Shown: positions 50,481 through 62,940 of the stretch, one piece after another
Layout: each line of letters starts with the position of its first letter
Numbering within the stretch: position 1 is the first letter of the stretch
Assembly: GCF_047495875.1 (NCBI RefSeq)
Contig: NC_092471.1
Coordinates: 11,491,001-11,555,000, forward strand
From: Pithys albifrons albifrons
Lineage: Eukaryota; Chordata; Aves; Passeriformes; Thamnophilidae
Reading direction: 5' to 3'
DNA length: 64,000 nt
Made by a program: the position numbers and the translations under genes
The notes under the pieces: generated by a model
Database searches by the model: none
Seen by the model: the letters and a program-made list of their open reading frames with translations, nothing else
What the model was told of the DNA's origin: nothing

Positions 50481-52275
50481 CTGACTCCACCCTATAATTG
50501 ATGGCAGTTTGAGTTAATACACCCCTGTGTGAGCTGGTCCATATTGCATTCTGTTAAGTCTGTGAAGTTGGTGGTGGCTGAAGGATTAGGCAAGGAGCAG
50601 AGGGCTGTGACCTCCCTGTTCAGTCTCAGGTTAACTTGCATACCTAATCTGCCACAAGGTTCTCCACTACCCAAAATGATCCTTGTGCTGGCTTCTAACA
50701 CCCTCCTCAGCTAACCCCATCTCCTGAACATAGTCTTATTTTTTAAATATTAATAGACAACTCAGAATATAATATTTATATGCTATTTTCTATTATATAG
50801 AATGCTATTCTAGCAAGACATTTGGTGATTATTTACATGAAGACTCTAGAATACAGTGCACAAAGAAACTAAAGCAATTGAGGAAAAATCTTTGCACTCC
50901 TTGAAACGATGTGAGAGTTTTCAAGGGAGTAAGAGGGGTGAAAATGTTCCAGCCTTGCACAGGATGAATATCCATTCATAAATATGGATAGCAGAAAAAA
51001 ACCGAAACAAACAACAAAACCAGATAAATACGTTTTGGCAGCTATGCCAAAACAAAGCGAACACTTCATAATATTCCTCATATTTAGTTTTAAACACAAA
51101 ATAAGAAAATGTAATATTAAACAGATTTAGGAACAGAAGAGGCAACAGTGTCATAGTCTTGTAATAAGACATTTTACCCAGGGTAAAAAGTAGCATCTCC
51201 ACTTCCCATTATGATAGCCTCATTAATACTGTTTACAAATTATAATCATAAATATAACCAACTTTTGTATCGTTCTTAAATCAAAGGGCTCTTCCCCATC
51301 CAAGGAAAGATACTTCAATAGTGAAAAATACCACAGATACACATCTCAAAAGAAAAGTCAAATCAGCTTACAGGAATAGAAAGACAAGTCCATCCCTGTG
51401 AAATGCTCTCAGTATTATAGCAGACAACAGTGCCATTCTGGCAGCCCCTGTTCTTGCCTCAACTTTAAAATTCCAATTTTATAGGGGAATCAAAACCCCT
51501 CACAACTAACTCATCAGATCAGCTCTGGTCAGGTTTGGAGGGACTCACACCACACAACTGCCCTGCTCTTGACTGTACCCACAGCACCCACAAGAGCAGG
51601 ATGCCTGGCACCTCTTCAGCTCCTCATCATCCCTGCAGCTGGGGCAGCTTCTTGCATTGATCATTTATCAACACAACAGGAGAAACCACCATCTCCTCTG
51701 CTCAGGTCATTCTGTTTTAAATCACAGCAATGGGCTGCCTGTTGCTTTGGGGTCAGCAACTTCTGCCCCTGCCTCCCTCAGAAGATATGCTGATCTAAAA
51801 CACTGGGCAAGAAAACATGGACTAAAATATGTACACAGAACACCATATTTCAGTTTTACTCTGGCTGTCATTTTTCCCTCACTCATTCTACATATGTGTA
51901 GTTGATGCTTTCCAAAGCCACTCACTGTGAAACACTCTACACATAGCTAAGAACTTGTCTCCACAAGGTTATCCTTAACAAACCCCACACCTTCAGCAAT
52001 ACACCCACCTTGGATCAGCCAGCTCAGCTCCACTAAAGGAACACCTTTATAGGCTCCTCCCCTGCCTTCACCTTCTCAGGAACATCGTTTGTGTTTACGC
52101 TTTGCACCTGGCCCGCATCTCATTCCTGCACAGAATCCCATCCTCTTTGAGGCCAACCACCACAATTCCAGTTCAATAAACTCACATTTGGGGAAACAGG
52201 AACCTAATTTTTCCTACTGTTTTTTGTTTTCCTTATTTAGAAAGGAAAGAAAGCCTGAAATTGTTCTTTACCCAG
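50481..52275. other. noncoding stretch, nothing recognised
   Basis: AT-rich with short frames only. No transposon or RNA gene is recognised. Confidence 0.5.
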
Positions 52276-52306
52276 AAAAAAACAAACAAACAAACAAACA
52301 AAAACT
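52276..52306 (+). repeat. (AAAC)n microsatellite
   Basis: Five tandem CAAA units (ACAAACAAACAAACAAACAA) preceded by an A-run and followed by AAAACTTTT. Probably length-variable. Confidence 0.92.
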
Positions 52307-55300
52307 TTTATATAGGGAGCAAGTGATAATGAAGGTCTTTAAGCTACTGGCAATAAAGGGAACTCCAACAAAGTATCCTAACCTTCAGGAAGGGAGACTT
52401 TGAAAGCTCATTAAAGGTGTAGCAGTACAGAAAGCCCACCAAAATAAACAGAAATATTTCCATTTACTGAAGCAGTCTTGAGTGAGGTGTCTGGAAACTA
52501 GACTCTCATACATACAACTCAACTGACCATCACATGCACTGTCTTCTACCAAGTACTCTGAGTAATAACTATTAATCCTCCTTTCATAACAAGCTGGCAG
52601 GGAAGGTGCTGATACTATTTGCTGACTATCTTTTTTTGCTAAAATCAATCCTTAACACTGACCACAATAAAAGAGTTCAGCTTTTTTATAAAATTCATAC
52701 TTAAAATAGCCATGAATCTTCCTAATGTGTCATTTGACATTTGTTATTACTTGGCTGTGGACTGGCTTTGAATATTTTATGAAATATTTATGGCAGAAGG
52801 GGATATGGGATTCATAAGAGCAAGGCACACACAATATGTGGAAGATTAGTGACAATTACCACAAGGGTAAAATTAGTATAATCAGCCATCACTTTCTTAT
52901 GAAAAAATACAGACTTAATTGGTGGCAGGTGAATATTCCTTCCATTTTCAAACCACACTTTTTGGGGACTAATTTTCTTCACTTTTTTTAGGATTAAATA
53001 AAATTCTGTTTAAATGTGACTAAGTCTAATTAACTCATGGTAAACAGAGAAATGTAACATTCTCTTTAAAGAAACATTTTGAAAATTCCCTTTTCATCCC
53101 TAATAATTTGTCAAAAGAAGAGAATAATAATTACATGCATCACATTCAGCTAATGTGCAAACAGATTTTGAGCAGGTGAAAGTTGAATTTATGGGGGAAA
53201 AAAGTTTCTTTTTTTGTGTTTTTTGAAAAGGGGATTCAATTCAAAATCTTAGATTAAAAACTATTCCAAAAGTTCCATGATTGAAACATGTAATCCTCTA
53301 ATTTTAGGGAAGAAAACACTGAGTTAGGGGAGATCAGTTCTTGCTGCAGTCAGTACCTTCAGAGTGAGCAGTATTTGGGACTTCCCTAAGCATATTCTGT
53401 GCTGGGTGTTGACATGTAAACTCCCATCCTGCCCCACTGAGTACCATAAAACACCCTGTGCTGTGACTGTGTATTGCCCAGATCCAGCAGCACGAACTCT
53501 GAGTCAAACCCAAGCAACTTCCATTTAGTATGAAAGAAATGCTTAAGCAGTCATTTGGTGAAAAGATTTTTCAGACTGAATGGAAATACAGCTGCTTTTA
53601 TTTGTGCAAGGCTTGAGACAACATGCACGCTTTGAAGAGATTTTGCTTCGAGATTTATATCCACTGCTAGTGCAGAGGCAGTGAAAATAAGTCAAAACCT
53701 GCTCCTGTGTGCGTTGCTGCACCATCCACAGGAGTCATATATTTAACACAAATCTGGAGTTTGCCTTGCATCACAAATCTGTAGTTCCTACTTGTGCAAC
53801 AAGACTGTCAAGAGATAGCTGGGGAAGAAAGGCCACTAAACACATAATTCCAATCAGGGCTGGAAACTTGTGCTTTCAGAGTAGTTTGGATGAGACTCCC
53901 TGAAATGACTTACATTTTTAGCTTGTGTGCCTTCTAATTGGGCTTAAGAAAGCAACACAGTGACAACAAAACTAGTGTATAATTGCCTTACCATAATTCA
54001 TGAATCACTAAATTAACAAATGAAAACACAAGGCATGCTGCTAGTTTGACCTGGGCTTAGTACTCTGGCAGAGGTTTACACTGTTGTTTTCCTCACTATA
54101 CACTTTTCCCTGCAGGAAGATTAGCATCTTTAGGGTCATATTTATTTATATGTATCAAATATTTATTCCCTTTTTTAACAACAAGATTCAAAGCCATTTA
54201 ATACCAATTTTCCCTTGCCCACCAAAACAGTGTTTCTCATGCAAATACTTGCACTGCCGTGATTTTGTTCTCTTGAAATCTCTGGGGGTTAGGTGCTTTG
54301 AAATCTCATGGGATTATGGCATAAAGACAGCAATGCATTCTGCATAATAACACCCCATCTTAATGCATTTTGTTGTTTTTATCTAGGAGCAGACCTTACA
54401 GCTCCCTCTCTGGAAAGAAAAAAAAAATAGATATTTAAACAGATAACACAATTCCTTTGGAAGGTCTGAGTTCTTCTCCAAGTGCATACATACAATTTCC
54501 ATTAGCATTTAAAGGAACGTGAAACTAGGAGAGATCTCTGAGCTTGTTTCATTGCCTGTTGTGAATATCCTGGCTGCAGAAATGTTAATGTTTTTATGTA
54601 TTACCTCCATCTGCTTCAATCCTGTGAAATTTGGGCTTGCTATTTATAAATATGAATAAGTTTTGAGTTAGTATATGTTTTGCCTGTTCTGTAGGCACTA
54701 TTCATTTTCTTGCCGAAAGCACACCTGTTGTTGCTTTCATTAGCAAAGGGTCCTTTTTATGTCCTTTTGAATTATAATATTGATTTTTCTTTTCCCCAGC
54801 ACTGCTGTTTGGTATAGTGTATTGTTAAACTACTCCACAAGTTTAAACCCTTGAAAATGGGGTTTGTAGTGGAAGTGCTGGCACACTCTTAGCTACATCA
54901 TCATGAGCTCTGATGTTGTGCTAAATGGATTGAGCCACACTGACACACCCCACCTCAGAAGTGAAGTCCCAAACACCTTGAAATACTATTTCAGCAACAC
55001 AGTTATGTGGTGATACACTGCCTGGATTCAAAATAAATTCTATGAAATTCAAAGAAGCTGTGGGAATGGATAACCGCAGCTGAGGTGTTGGAAATGTCTC
55101 ACAAATCAATCATCCCAGGTGTGAACAGAATTTCCAGGTTGGTTTCCTACATATTTTATTTTCCAGGGTTTCTTTGAAGTTGAAATCTCTTCTTATTTGT
55201 AACATCCTTGCCCTTGAGTCTTTCTTCTTTTCTAAATATTCACTCATTCCCCATAATCCCTTTATTCCGTTCTATTTTCCAGCCATACCTCCCTTGATAG

Positions 55301-56439
55301 GCATTTCAAAGGCGAATTGTGCTGGGGCCCATCTGGATGCACGTTACACTCTTCATTTTGTCTCCACTTCCCTCCTGGCAGTTGAGTAGCTGGAGTCTCC
55401 CTGAATCTTGTTTAACCAGCACTTAGGACAGAAACACCCTGATGGCAGTAGAAGTTACAGTGGGTCTCAAGTTGCTCTCAGGCCATGCCCACACCCGTCC
55501 TGCAGTACCCCAATACTCACATTTCCCATAAAAGTGTTCTTGTGAGCAGGTACAGCAAATTAGCTGATTGCTGCAATGTCCCACATGAAATCAACCCAAA
55601 ATAGCACCTTCGTGTGCCTGTTCCTTCGGGAAAAAAAAAAACCAAACACATTTCTGCAGATCTCATGGTCAGTGTAATGTTCTAATAATTATGTTCCCTT
55701 CAATAAGCACTTAACCAGGATGCCATTCTGTGGAAGATGTACAGACAGCATCATACACACTTGCTGAGGCCTTTTCTGAAGTACAAAAAAATGCAATCTG
55801 TGAAGGCTCAGAGGCATTCTGGCTTCGTTAATATTCATATATTAGAACAAATAAATGTGGATTTTTTAATTATATCCAATTGAAATATCACATCAGCCTG
55901 TGGTTTCCTTTTGAATGATTAAATATTGTACAAAAATGACTTTAGTGCTGTTATTTAGAAGGAAAACATAACGAGGAAAAACAGAGAAAACAGATGTATC
56001 AATAGGTTATACAGCAGATTGCAATGGAGGCACCCCTGCCCTTCAGTGCTTTGCCTTCCCTGCTGCAGGGCATTCCCAGGTCTTGGTGGGAGGATGTTCA
56101 GAGGAGCAGTGCCTGGCCATGTGCCCACAGGGCAGGGTGTTCTGCAGCCATGACTTTGAAGGGGCCTGGCTGAGTCCCTCTCCTGCACCAAGCCAGACAC
56201 ACACTCAAGCCTTCCCTCTGGTTTCTCTGACAGCTGTTTGAGCAGTCCTAAATCTGCACATGGACCAAGTCAGCCTGTATCCTGACCCCAAAATACCAAC
56301 AGGAACAGTAGTGTGGCTTTTCCCAAAAGCTGGCTAGAAAAACCCCATCCTTGACTACTCCCCTGTCAAAGCCTGTGCTGGAAGCAAGAGCATTAAAAGT
56401 ACAGCCATTTGCAGTTATATTTCACTTTTGAAAAGCTAG
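52307..56439. other. noncoding stretch, nothing recognised
   Basis: AT-rich and nearly free of transposons. An acceptor-like TATACACTTTTCCCTGCAG ends at about 54115 without a recognisable exon. A12 lies at about 55629. No gene or RNA is supported. Confidence 0.5.
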
Positions 56440-56640
56440 ATTTCTGAGATACTCATTAAAAGATGAATTCAGACAGTGTCCTTGAGACAGTTAATGAGAT
56501 ATGCTAATTTAAAATAAATAGGTCTGGTATGAATTCTTGATAAGAAAACATCTGCTTGGATCTGTTGCTCGGTTTCAAGGGAGGTAACTGGCTCTGAAGA
56601 CAGCAAGATATGATAAGGAGTATGCAGCCATCTTGAAAGC
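56440..56640. promoter_or_regulatory. candidate conserved noncoding element
   Basis: Repeat-free, with the octamer-like ATGCTAATTTAAAATAAAT and the segment TTGCTCGGTTTCAAGGGAGG. It lies directly upstream of the candidate recursive splice site. Conservation is inferred from texture only. Confidence 0.25.
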
Positions 56641-56685
56641 AACAGTTTAAAAGAACTGGTTGCTTTTCAGGTTAGCCCTGAAAGA

Positions 56686-56719
56686 CTTTTCTTCCATCTT
56701 ACTTCTTTTGCAGGTAAGG
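56686..56719 (+). promoter_or_regulatory. candidate recursive splice site (acceptor|donor)
   Basis: A tract of about 25 bases with 22 pyrimidines (CTTTTCTTCC, TTACTTCTTTTG) ends in CAG at 56713 and is followed at once by GTAAGG. The result is a zero-length exon, CAG|GTAAGG. CTTAC at 56698-56702 is a possible branch point, though close to the AG. Recursive splice sites of this form are known in very long vertebrate introns of neuronal genes. A weaker relative (TTGCTTTTCAG|GTTAGC) lies about 40 bases upstream. Chance juxtaposition is possible. Confidence 0.35.
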
Positions 56720-59700
56720 ACTGAAGATCAACAGGCCTGGGGCAAGGAAGCCACTAAATGAATTTAATCGGCCATCAAAGCTATCGGGGAGAAAAGCAGT
56801 TCTAAGGCACTACATATTCCCCAAACAGATTTAGCATATCTGACAAAGAATGGATTTTGCCTGACAGTCACTGCTAGAAGGAAGTGAAAGTAAACATCAC
56901 CCACTATAACTGCAGAGTGTGTCACCCTGTTTTCCACCTGCGTGGCACGGTGTGGATGGGAGCCAGTGTGTTCCTCTGGGTGAGCCAGCACAGAAGGGCA
57001 TTGTAACTTCCCTGACCTTCGCAGTGAAGCATAATGACTTCACAATAGAGATGGATGCATAGATTTGTCTCCTGGACGTGCTGCAGGTTTTATTGTTGTA
57101 TTGGAGGCTTTTTTGACTCAGTCACAGAAGTATGCTATCTCATTTTTAGACATCCTTGCACCATCCTTTAGAAGTAGCAGCTTGCATAACATCTTGTAGG
57201 AGTCGCAGAGCAGCAAAAGGTGGCAGGAGAAATCCTACTGCTCTTCATATCTGGTTAGCTTTCCTTTGAAAAATAAGAAATTCTATCCCCAAGATGGTAC
57301 CATTTTTTCCAACAGCACAGAAATGAAATCTGTGGTACAAGCAGTTCAGCTCCCTGGCTATTGCTTACAATAGGGCTTATGCACTAGTGCTGAGGGGTTT
57401 GAGCTTTACAGTCATATAGTGACATAGTATACTGTGCTATAAAATATTCTAGAAGTTTACAGAGATGCAGAGATTATTGATACTGACCTTTCAAAAATTT
57501 TAGACCCAGACGTTTGAATTTTTAATTTTAGTCACCACACTGTTGCAGGGTTTAATGGTACAGAGCACTCTCAGGAAGTGTCAAAATCTAGTGGACATTC
57601 AATTCATTTTGCTCAATAATATGAAATTAGGATTTTAATTCCGTTCCACCACACCATTCCTTTCCAGTTGCAGCAGTGCAGCCAGGAATGGCCTGAGCTG
57701 ACTGTGTCTGCGCCTGAGGGCATGTCAGGAGAGGAGATACTGCCTCAGAAGTGCTGTTTGCACCCACCAGCCTGACTCGGACTGAGGTTGTTCTCAGTGG
57801 TAAGCTGGGATCAAGATTCTGCTGCAAGATCCTATTGCATTGTGACCTTTCCTCACCTCTGTCAGAACCGGCTTTAGGGCCGTGGCAAAAAGTCAATGTG
57901 CTGCACTCGCAGGTCTGATCTCAGCCTTCAGATAGTCCCTCTCTAAAATACTGATACCTCTGAAATGGACCTGACAGGGCATTTGGAAAACATGACACTA
58001 CCTGCCTCTGTGCTAGTGTCTGAATGCCAGCTTTCCTGGGTGATTAGAACAGGCTTGCACAGACTCGTATTCCTTGATTTCATGTCTAATAATAGTAGTC
58101 AGTTCTTAATTCCAGTGTCTGTCTGGTAAAATCTAACTAATCAAGAAGATAAAACAGATAATTTGACATAAAATACCTGGGTTTTCCCTCCATTGTTGTA
58201 AAAATTGCATTACTCTTTTTTTCCCTCTAAAACATCTTATTAAGGTAATTTTTTTGCACAAAGATTTTTGTTATATAATCATAATAACATAATTCACTAC
58301 TATTATTGTCAGACACATCATCTTTCCTTATCATGTTTTTCTCTCATTTTCCTGGGTTACTGTGTACGTGTGCAGTCAGCATCATGCTGAGTCATTTAGC
58401 AAATGCATCAGATATTCTTATAGCCCAGAATTTTATGTTTCTGCTGGGAACTTGCAGCTCCCACTAACCTGAGCTTCGAATTCACTTTACTCATGTCTTT
58501 AATGTAGAGTTTGATCCCCTAGTTTATTTGTGACAATAAATGGAGGATTTTATAACAAATAGTATGCACTGATGTGCACTTGGTTAGTTGTAATTATGAA
58601 AGATGATTGCACCCTTCTCAGTTAGTGCTCACTGCTGCAGATGGCTATTAGACTTCATGAATAAATGATCTATACCATAACAACAAGTTCTGTTAACCTG
58701 AATATTTTGTGCAAATGGTATGAATACCAATATTCAGTATATGAAATGTAAGGAGAAATGCTCCAAAACATTCTATGAAATTAATGATTGCCAAAATTGT
58801 AATGTTGCTTCAGACTCTTACCTCATGTAAAATGGAAATATCTGAAGATGATGGAATTGGGGCCAGATTTCAGCTTAACAGGTATTAACCAAGCTGTCAT
58901 TAAGCCCCTTGCCTTTTATTTAAAAAACCCACTCATATCTCTATCTGGTATAAATCAGGAACACTTCAAATTCTTCATTATAGGTATAATTCATAGATGT
59001 GCAGAGGCTCCATTCCCCAGTCATCTAAGTTTGAACTTTACTGCATAAAGGACAACAGAAGTCAATTTAAATTACAATTGCTGAGTAATTCAGCAGAGAA
59101 AGAAAATGTAGACTGCATTATCCTTAACACTGGATAAATTGCTTGCCATGTCTTTAATAAGGTGGGTTAATGGTCAGCCATCAACATGTTTATCTATTTA
59201 GCAACTAGTCTATTATATAATCTCAAGATTAATTTTGAAGAATATCCTTGTCATGATTCCCCTTGCTACAGCTTAATTCACAGGTCCCCTTGCACTTTCA
59301 GTTAGGTTGCATGAGTGCTAATGAAGCTCACCACAAAGTCCTTGCTTTTCTGCCACTTGTACCTTGCTTAATCTCCTTTATGAACATGCCACTCACTCCT
59401 GTACAACAGCTTCCCAGAGTGTTTGTGCCATACTGGGAGCCAGCTGGGAGGCTCTTCAGACAACACCACAGGGATAAAGGTGAAGACTGGCTGACTGGCA
59501 GCACTCACTGGGCTTCCACTGCCCTGCCCTTGGGACTTATGCTTTGGTTACGGTGATTAGTAAATATTAATAGTATTACTTGTGTTGCCTGGAAAGCTCA
59601 GCAGAGATTAGAGCTCCACTGTTCATTATGCTGCACAGACACAAGCAGAGACAGGGAAGGGGAAATAGGATGTGAGCAGGTACCTGGCATGTGAGGGACT

Positions 59701-61749
59701 AGGGCTGCCCACAGAAAGCCTGTGGCCCAGGGAGGAAGTGGACTCTGCCACCCTGAATTGTAAGCAATACATCCTCCTCTGCCAGCCCCTTCCTGAACAG
59801 GCAGGGATTCACCAACCAGTTCAGGGGGCTCTTCTCCGGGAACATGCTGAACTCAGGAGCCAAGCAGATCTTTCCGCATTATTTCCAACTGGCTGCTCCA
59901 GGATCACCAACCTTTGCAGATACCTGCAATACATGGACATTTGGCAAATCCTGCTAGTGCCTGTAAAGTCATCATAAACTGACTTATTTATGTGCATTTT
60001 ATGTCTTTTTGTGATGCATCTTGGGGATATGATTTTTCTTTTTTGCCATAATCAGTCAGTCAGAGAACTGGTACCTTTCCACAGACAGAAATAATGCATT
60101 GACACTGCCTGACTGCAATATATTAAAATTTAAATTACCCTCTGGTCTGCTATAGGAATTGTATTAACTGATCCTAAACACACAAAAAAGGCAGAACAAT
60201 AAAATTCAGGGAATCATAAATTACTGATGTTCTTTCATATTTCATAAAGGAAAGATCTGATAATGGTCTGAAGTTTACTTACTAAATGTTTATAAATGCT
60301 AAGGCAACTTTTTAAGTAAATCAGTATAATATTCTAAGTTAAGAAGACATTCGTCTCTACCATTTGGCAGCTTTAACCACAGCCTGAGTAAAAACCAATC
60401 TGCAGTAACTATGAATTGCCATTTAATTTGGGGGCATGCACAGCTTAATTGAGAAAGTGTATTAAAAGCCAACAAGCCAGAGTCACAACTAGTAACTTGA
60501 GCCCCCGTGGCAAGCCCACCATAATCCAAAGATCAAACCATAGCACCTTTGTTTCAGTAATTAAGTGTACGGTGCCAGCAAAGACTATTTCTGTTCCTGT
60601 ATTGAGCTCCTCCAGTATAAAGTTGCATGAGCTTTTCTGCTAAGATGTATGTGCAAATTAATTTCTCTAATGGTCCAAGAGAGATTCTGCAGATTTCTGT
60701 TATTTTCCCAGATATTTTTATATCTTGAAAAAAGGTGCATTTTTCAGTACATAAATATCATTCTAGTCCAGTTTCCTGGGTCCTTTCCATTCTGATAATT
60801 GCAGTAACTGTGTATAGAACATGAAACAAGTCCCCAGTTGTTAACATATCTATTTTAGTAAAGAAAATGGGGAAGTTTGTGGTACTTTTATTACATTTAA
60901 TCTGCATGTAACTATGTTTGGGATCATTCTGGTTTTTGTCTACAGAGAATCAAAATGCATTTTACAGCTCACGTGTAAGGGTAGCCGTTATTTCTTAACT
61001 CTACCTTTTCATGCATGTATCTGCCTTTCCCTCTCCCCACCATGTTTCTGGCCTATTGAAAAAAGAAATCAAACCTGAGTTTGGTTGATTTCTTTACGGA
61101 AATGTGTTTAAAAATCATCAGTGCTGGCTTTAGTTTTGGGCAGATACCAAACAGCCTCTTGTGAAAGTGATAAGGCTGCAGGATAACACACAGAAAACTT
61201 ACTTACTACACTGAGGTAGGGTAACTTCCATCACATATAAGTCCTTATGTTTACTTCTCTGGATTCTTTTTTTTTTTTTTTTTTTTGCAATGTGCAGGGT
61301 GGCACAAAACATCAAATTTTTTTCTCTCTAACTCAGCCAATGTTTTTCCTCAGTCACACAGATGCTCCTTCACAAGCTCAGTGTATTTTCAATTTGCTGC
61401 AAATGCATCTTAGACATTTGATTTCTATACTGAGCCACTTTATTATAGCCACACTCATCTATAGCAAACCACTTTATCAGGGAGAAAAATCACTATGAGA
61501 CTTCCTGGAGTTTCGTGGGAGTGTCTTGATGCATATCCACCTCTCACACGGGGTGTGCATCTCAGGGAAAACTGCAAAAAGCTGGCAGGACACTGGCTGT
61601 GTTGGCATCACTGCTACAGTTTTTGAGTTTTGAATTACAGTTTAGAATTAACAAACCACAATACTGCAGTGCAAAAAAAAAGAAAAGGATCATGGCTTGA
61701 ACCTTGCCAGATGGAATATGGAGACAGCTGAGGAGATCTTGCCAGAAAA
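56720..61749. other. noncoding stretch, repeat-poor
   Basis: No gene is supported. The 97- and 101-codon plus frames at 59263-59556 and 59672-59977 lie in GC-richer patches without motifs. Sequence at 58855-58990 (GGGGCCAGATTTCAGC, TCTGGTATAAATCAGGA) loosely resembles another old amniote repeat, but too weakly to call. T20 lies at 61267-61286. Confidence 0.5.
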
Positions 61750-61778
61750 ATGTGTGTGTGCATGCACGTGTGTGCACA
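61750..61778 (+). repeat. 29-nt alternating purine-pyrimidine run (Z-DNA-prone)
   Basis: ATGTGTGTGTG, CATGCACGTG and TGTGCACA form an unbroken alternation of purine and pyrimidine containing the palindrome GTGCATGCAC (61758-61767) and one CG step. Such runs favour left-handed DNA under supercoiling. Confidence 0.88.
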
Positions 61779-62869
61779 AACCCTTTATAAAATTAAGCAA
61801 TCTCTTGAAATTCTTCCACTTTGGGAAGCTTCAAATCAAATGCACTTTCACTTGCCAACACCAAGAAAAACTTATCACCATTTATATTCATATACACATA
61901 AGTTTCATCCAGATGGTTTTACACACTGTTTCCTGTAATCTAATGCATTTTTCTGCTTCTGAATTACAGAGAGATGATCCCTGTTATGACAATTATATTC
62001 ACACTTGTAACTGCCTGATAATAGCACAGGTACATAAAGTCAACACATTAGCTTCAAACTTTCCACTTTTACAAACTATCAGTTCTTTGTAGTTGGTCAC
62101 TTAGTCACAGGACGTTATTTCTATTTTAAATGTGTTAATTAAAGTTTTCAGAATAGCAGAAAATGGAACAAAAATTATGTCATTCTCCCATAAATAAATA
62201 TTAATTTATGGAAGACTGGGAAACTCATTACACAGATGTTAATGAATAGGGAATCGTTCCTTCTCTAAGTGCCACAAAGCTAACCCTCAGCTGGCAGCCA
62301 TCTGCATAACTCCAGGGGCTCAGAGGAAGCTACAGCAGTTTACACAAGCTAAGAGGATCTGAACTTTTGCTTCCTGTGTCTCCACTGTATTCTCCCTTTG
62401 TCATGGCCTTTTTACCTTGCATAAATATGTGTTAATTAACTTTAATTAGGATAATTGCATCATAGCTATTCTACTCACACTACAGTGGTATTAAAGACAT
62501 TAAGCCCCTTTAGATTTTTGCTCATGATGCTAGTTTATATGAGAGCAAAGTAATATTACCAGGTCTAATATAATCTTTTTTTTAGAAGGAATTAGAAATT
62601 TGGTCTAATCCTGAAGCAGAATAAAGGTCAAAAAATTTTTTACAAAAACTGAGATATAGCTAAGTAATATACCTAATACAATCATGAAGCAAAACACATA
62701 AAAAATGTGTAGTAGAACAAGTAACAGAAGCAAATGACAGAAATTACAATCTTGTTCACCTTTCCCAATGGATTACATTTTTAGCAGCACCAGTAACAAT
62801 CTTCTATAATTAAATTTGGTCATAGATGTACAAATGCACTATTTTTAACAGAGATAAACACTGTACAGG
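61779..62869. other. noncoding stretch with a hairpin and a TAATTA-rich patch
   Basis: A 131-codon plus frame (61697-62092) starts in the Z-prone run and has no motif. CCATAAAT / ATTTATGG form a perfect 8-bp hairpin at 62188-62211. At 62400-62510 the sequence TAAATATGTGTTAATTAACT and TTTAATTAGGATAATTGCAT is dense in homeodomain-like cores and could be a conserved element. Confidence 0.45.
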
Positions 62870-62940
62870 AACAGAATAGAATAGTTCAGTTGGAAGGGAC
62901 TTACAACAACCATCTATCCCAACTGCCAACTTACAGACTA
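62870..62940 (-). mobile_element. CR1: CR1 LINE 3' end, short, minus orientation
   Basis: ACAGAATAGAATAGTTCAGT, TTGGAAGGGACTTACAAC and CCATCTATCCCAACTGCC match the antisense 3' end of a CR1 subfamily. The element's 3' end is at about 62870 and it runs leftward on the minus strand. Only about 70 bp are clear; later sequence to about 63000 may be a decayed continuation. Confidence 0.75.

Noticed and set aside
58855..58990. Second old palindromic amniote repeat
   Set aside because: Only scattered words agree; too diverged to support without a library search.
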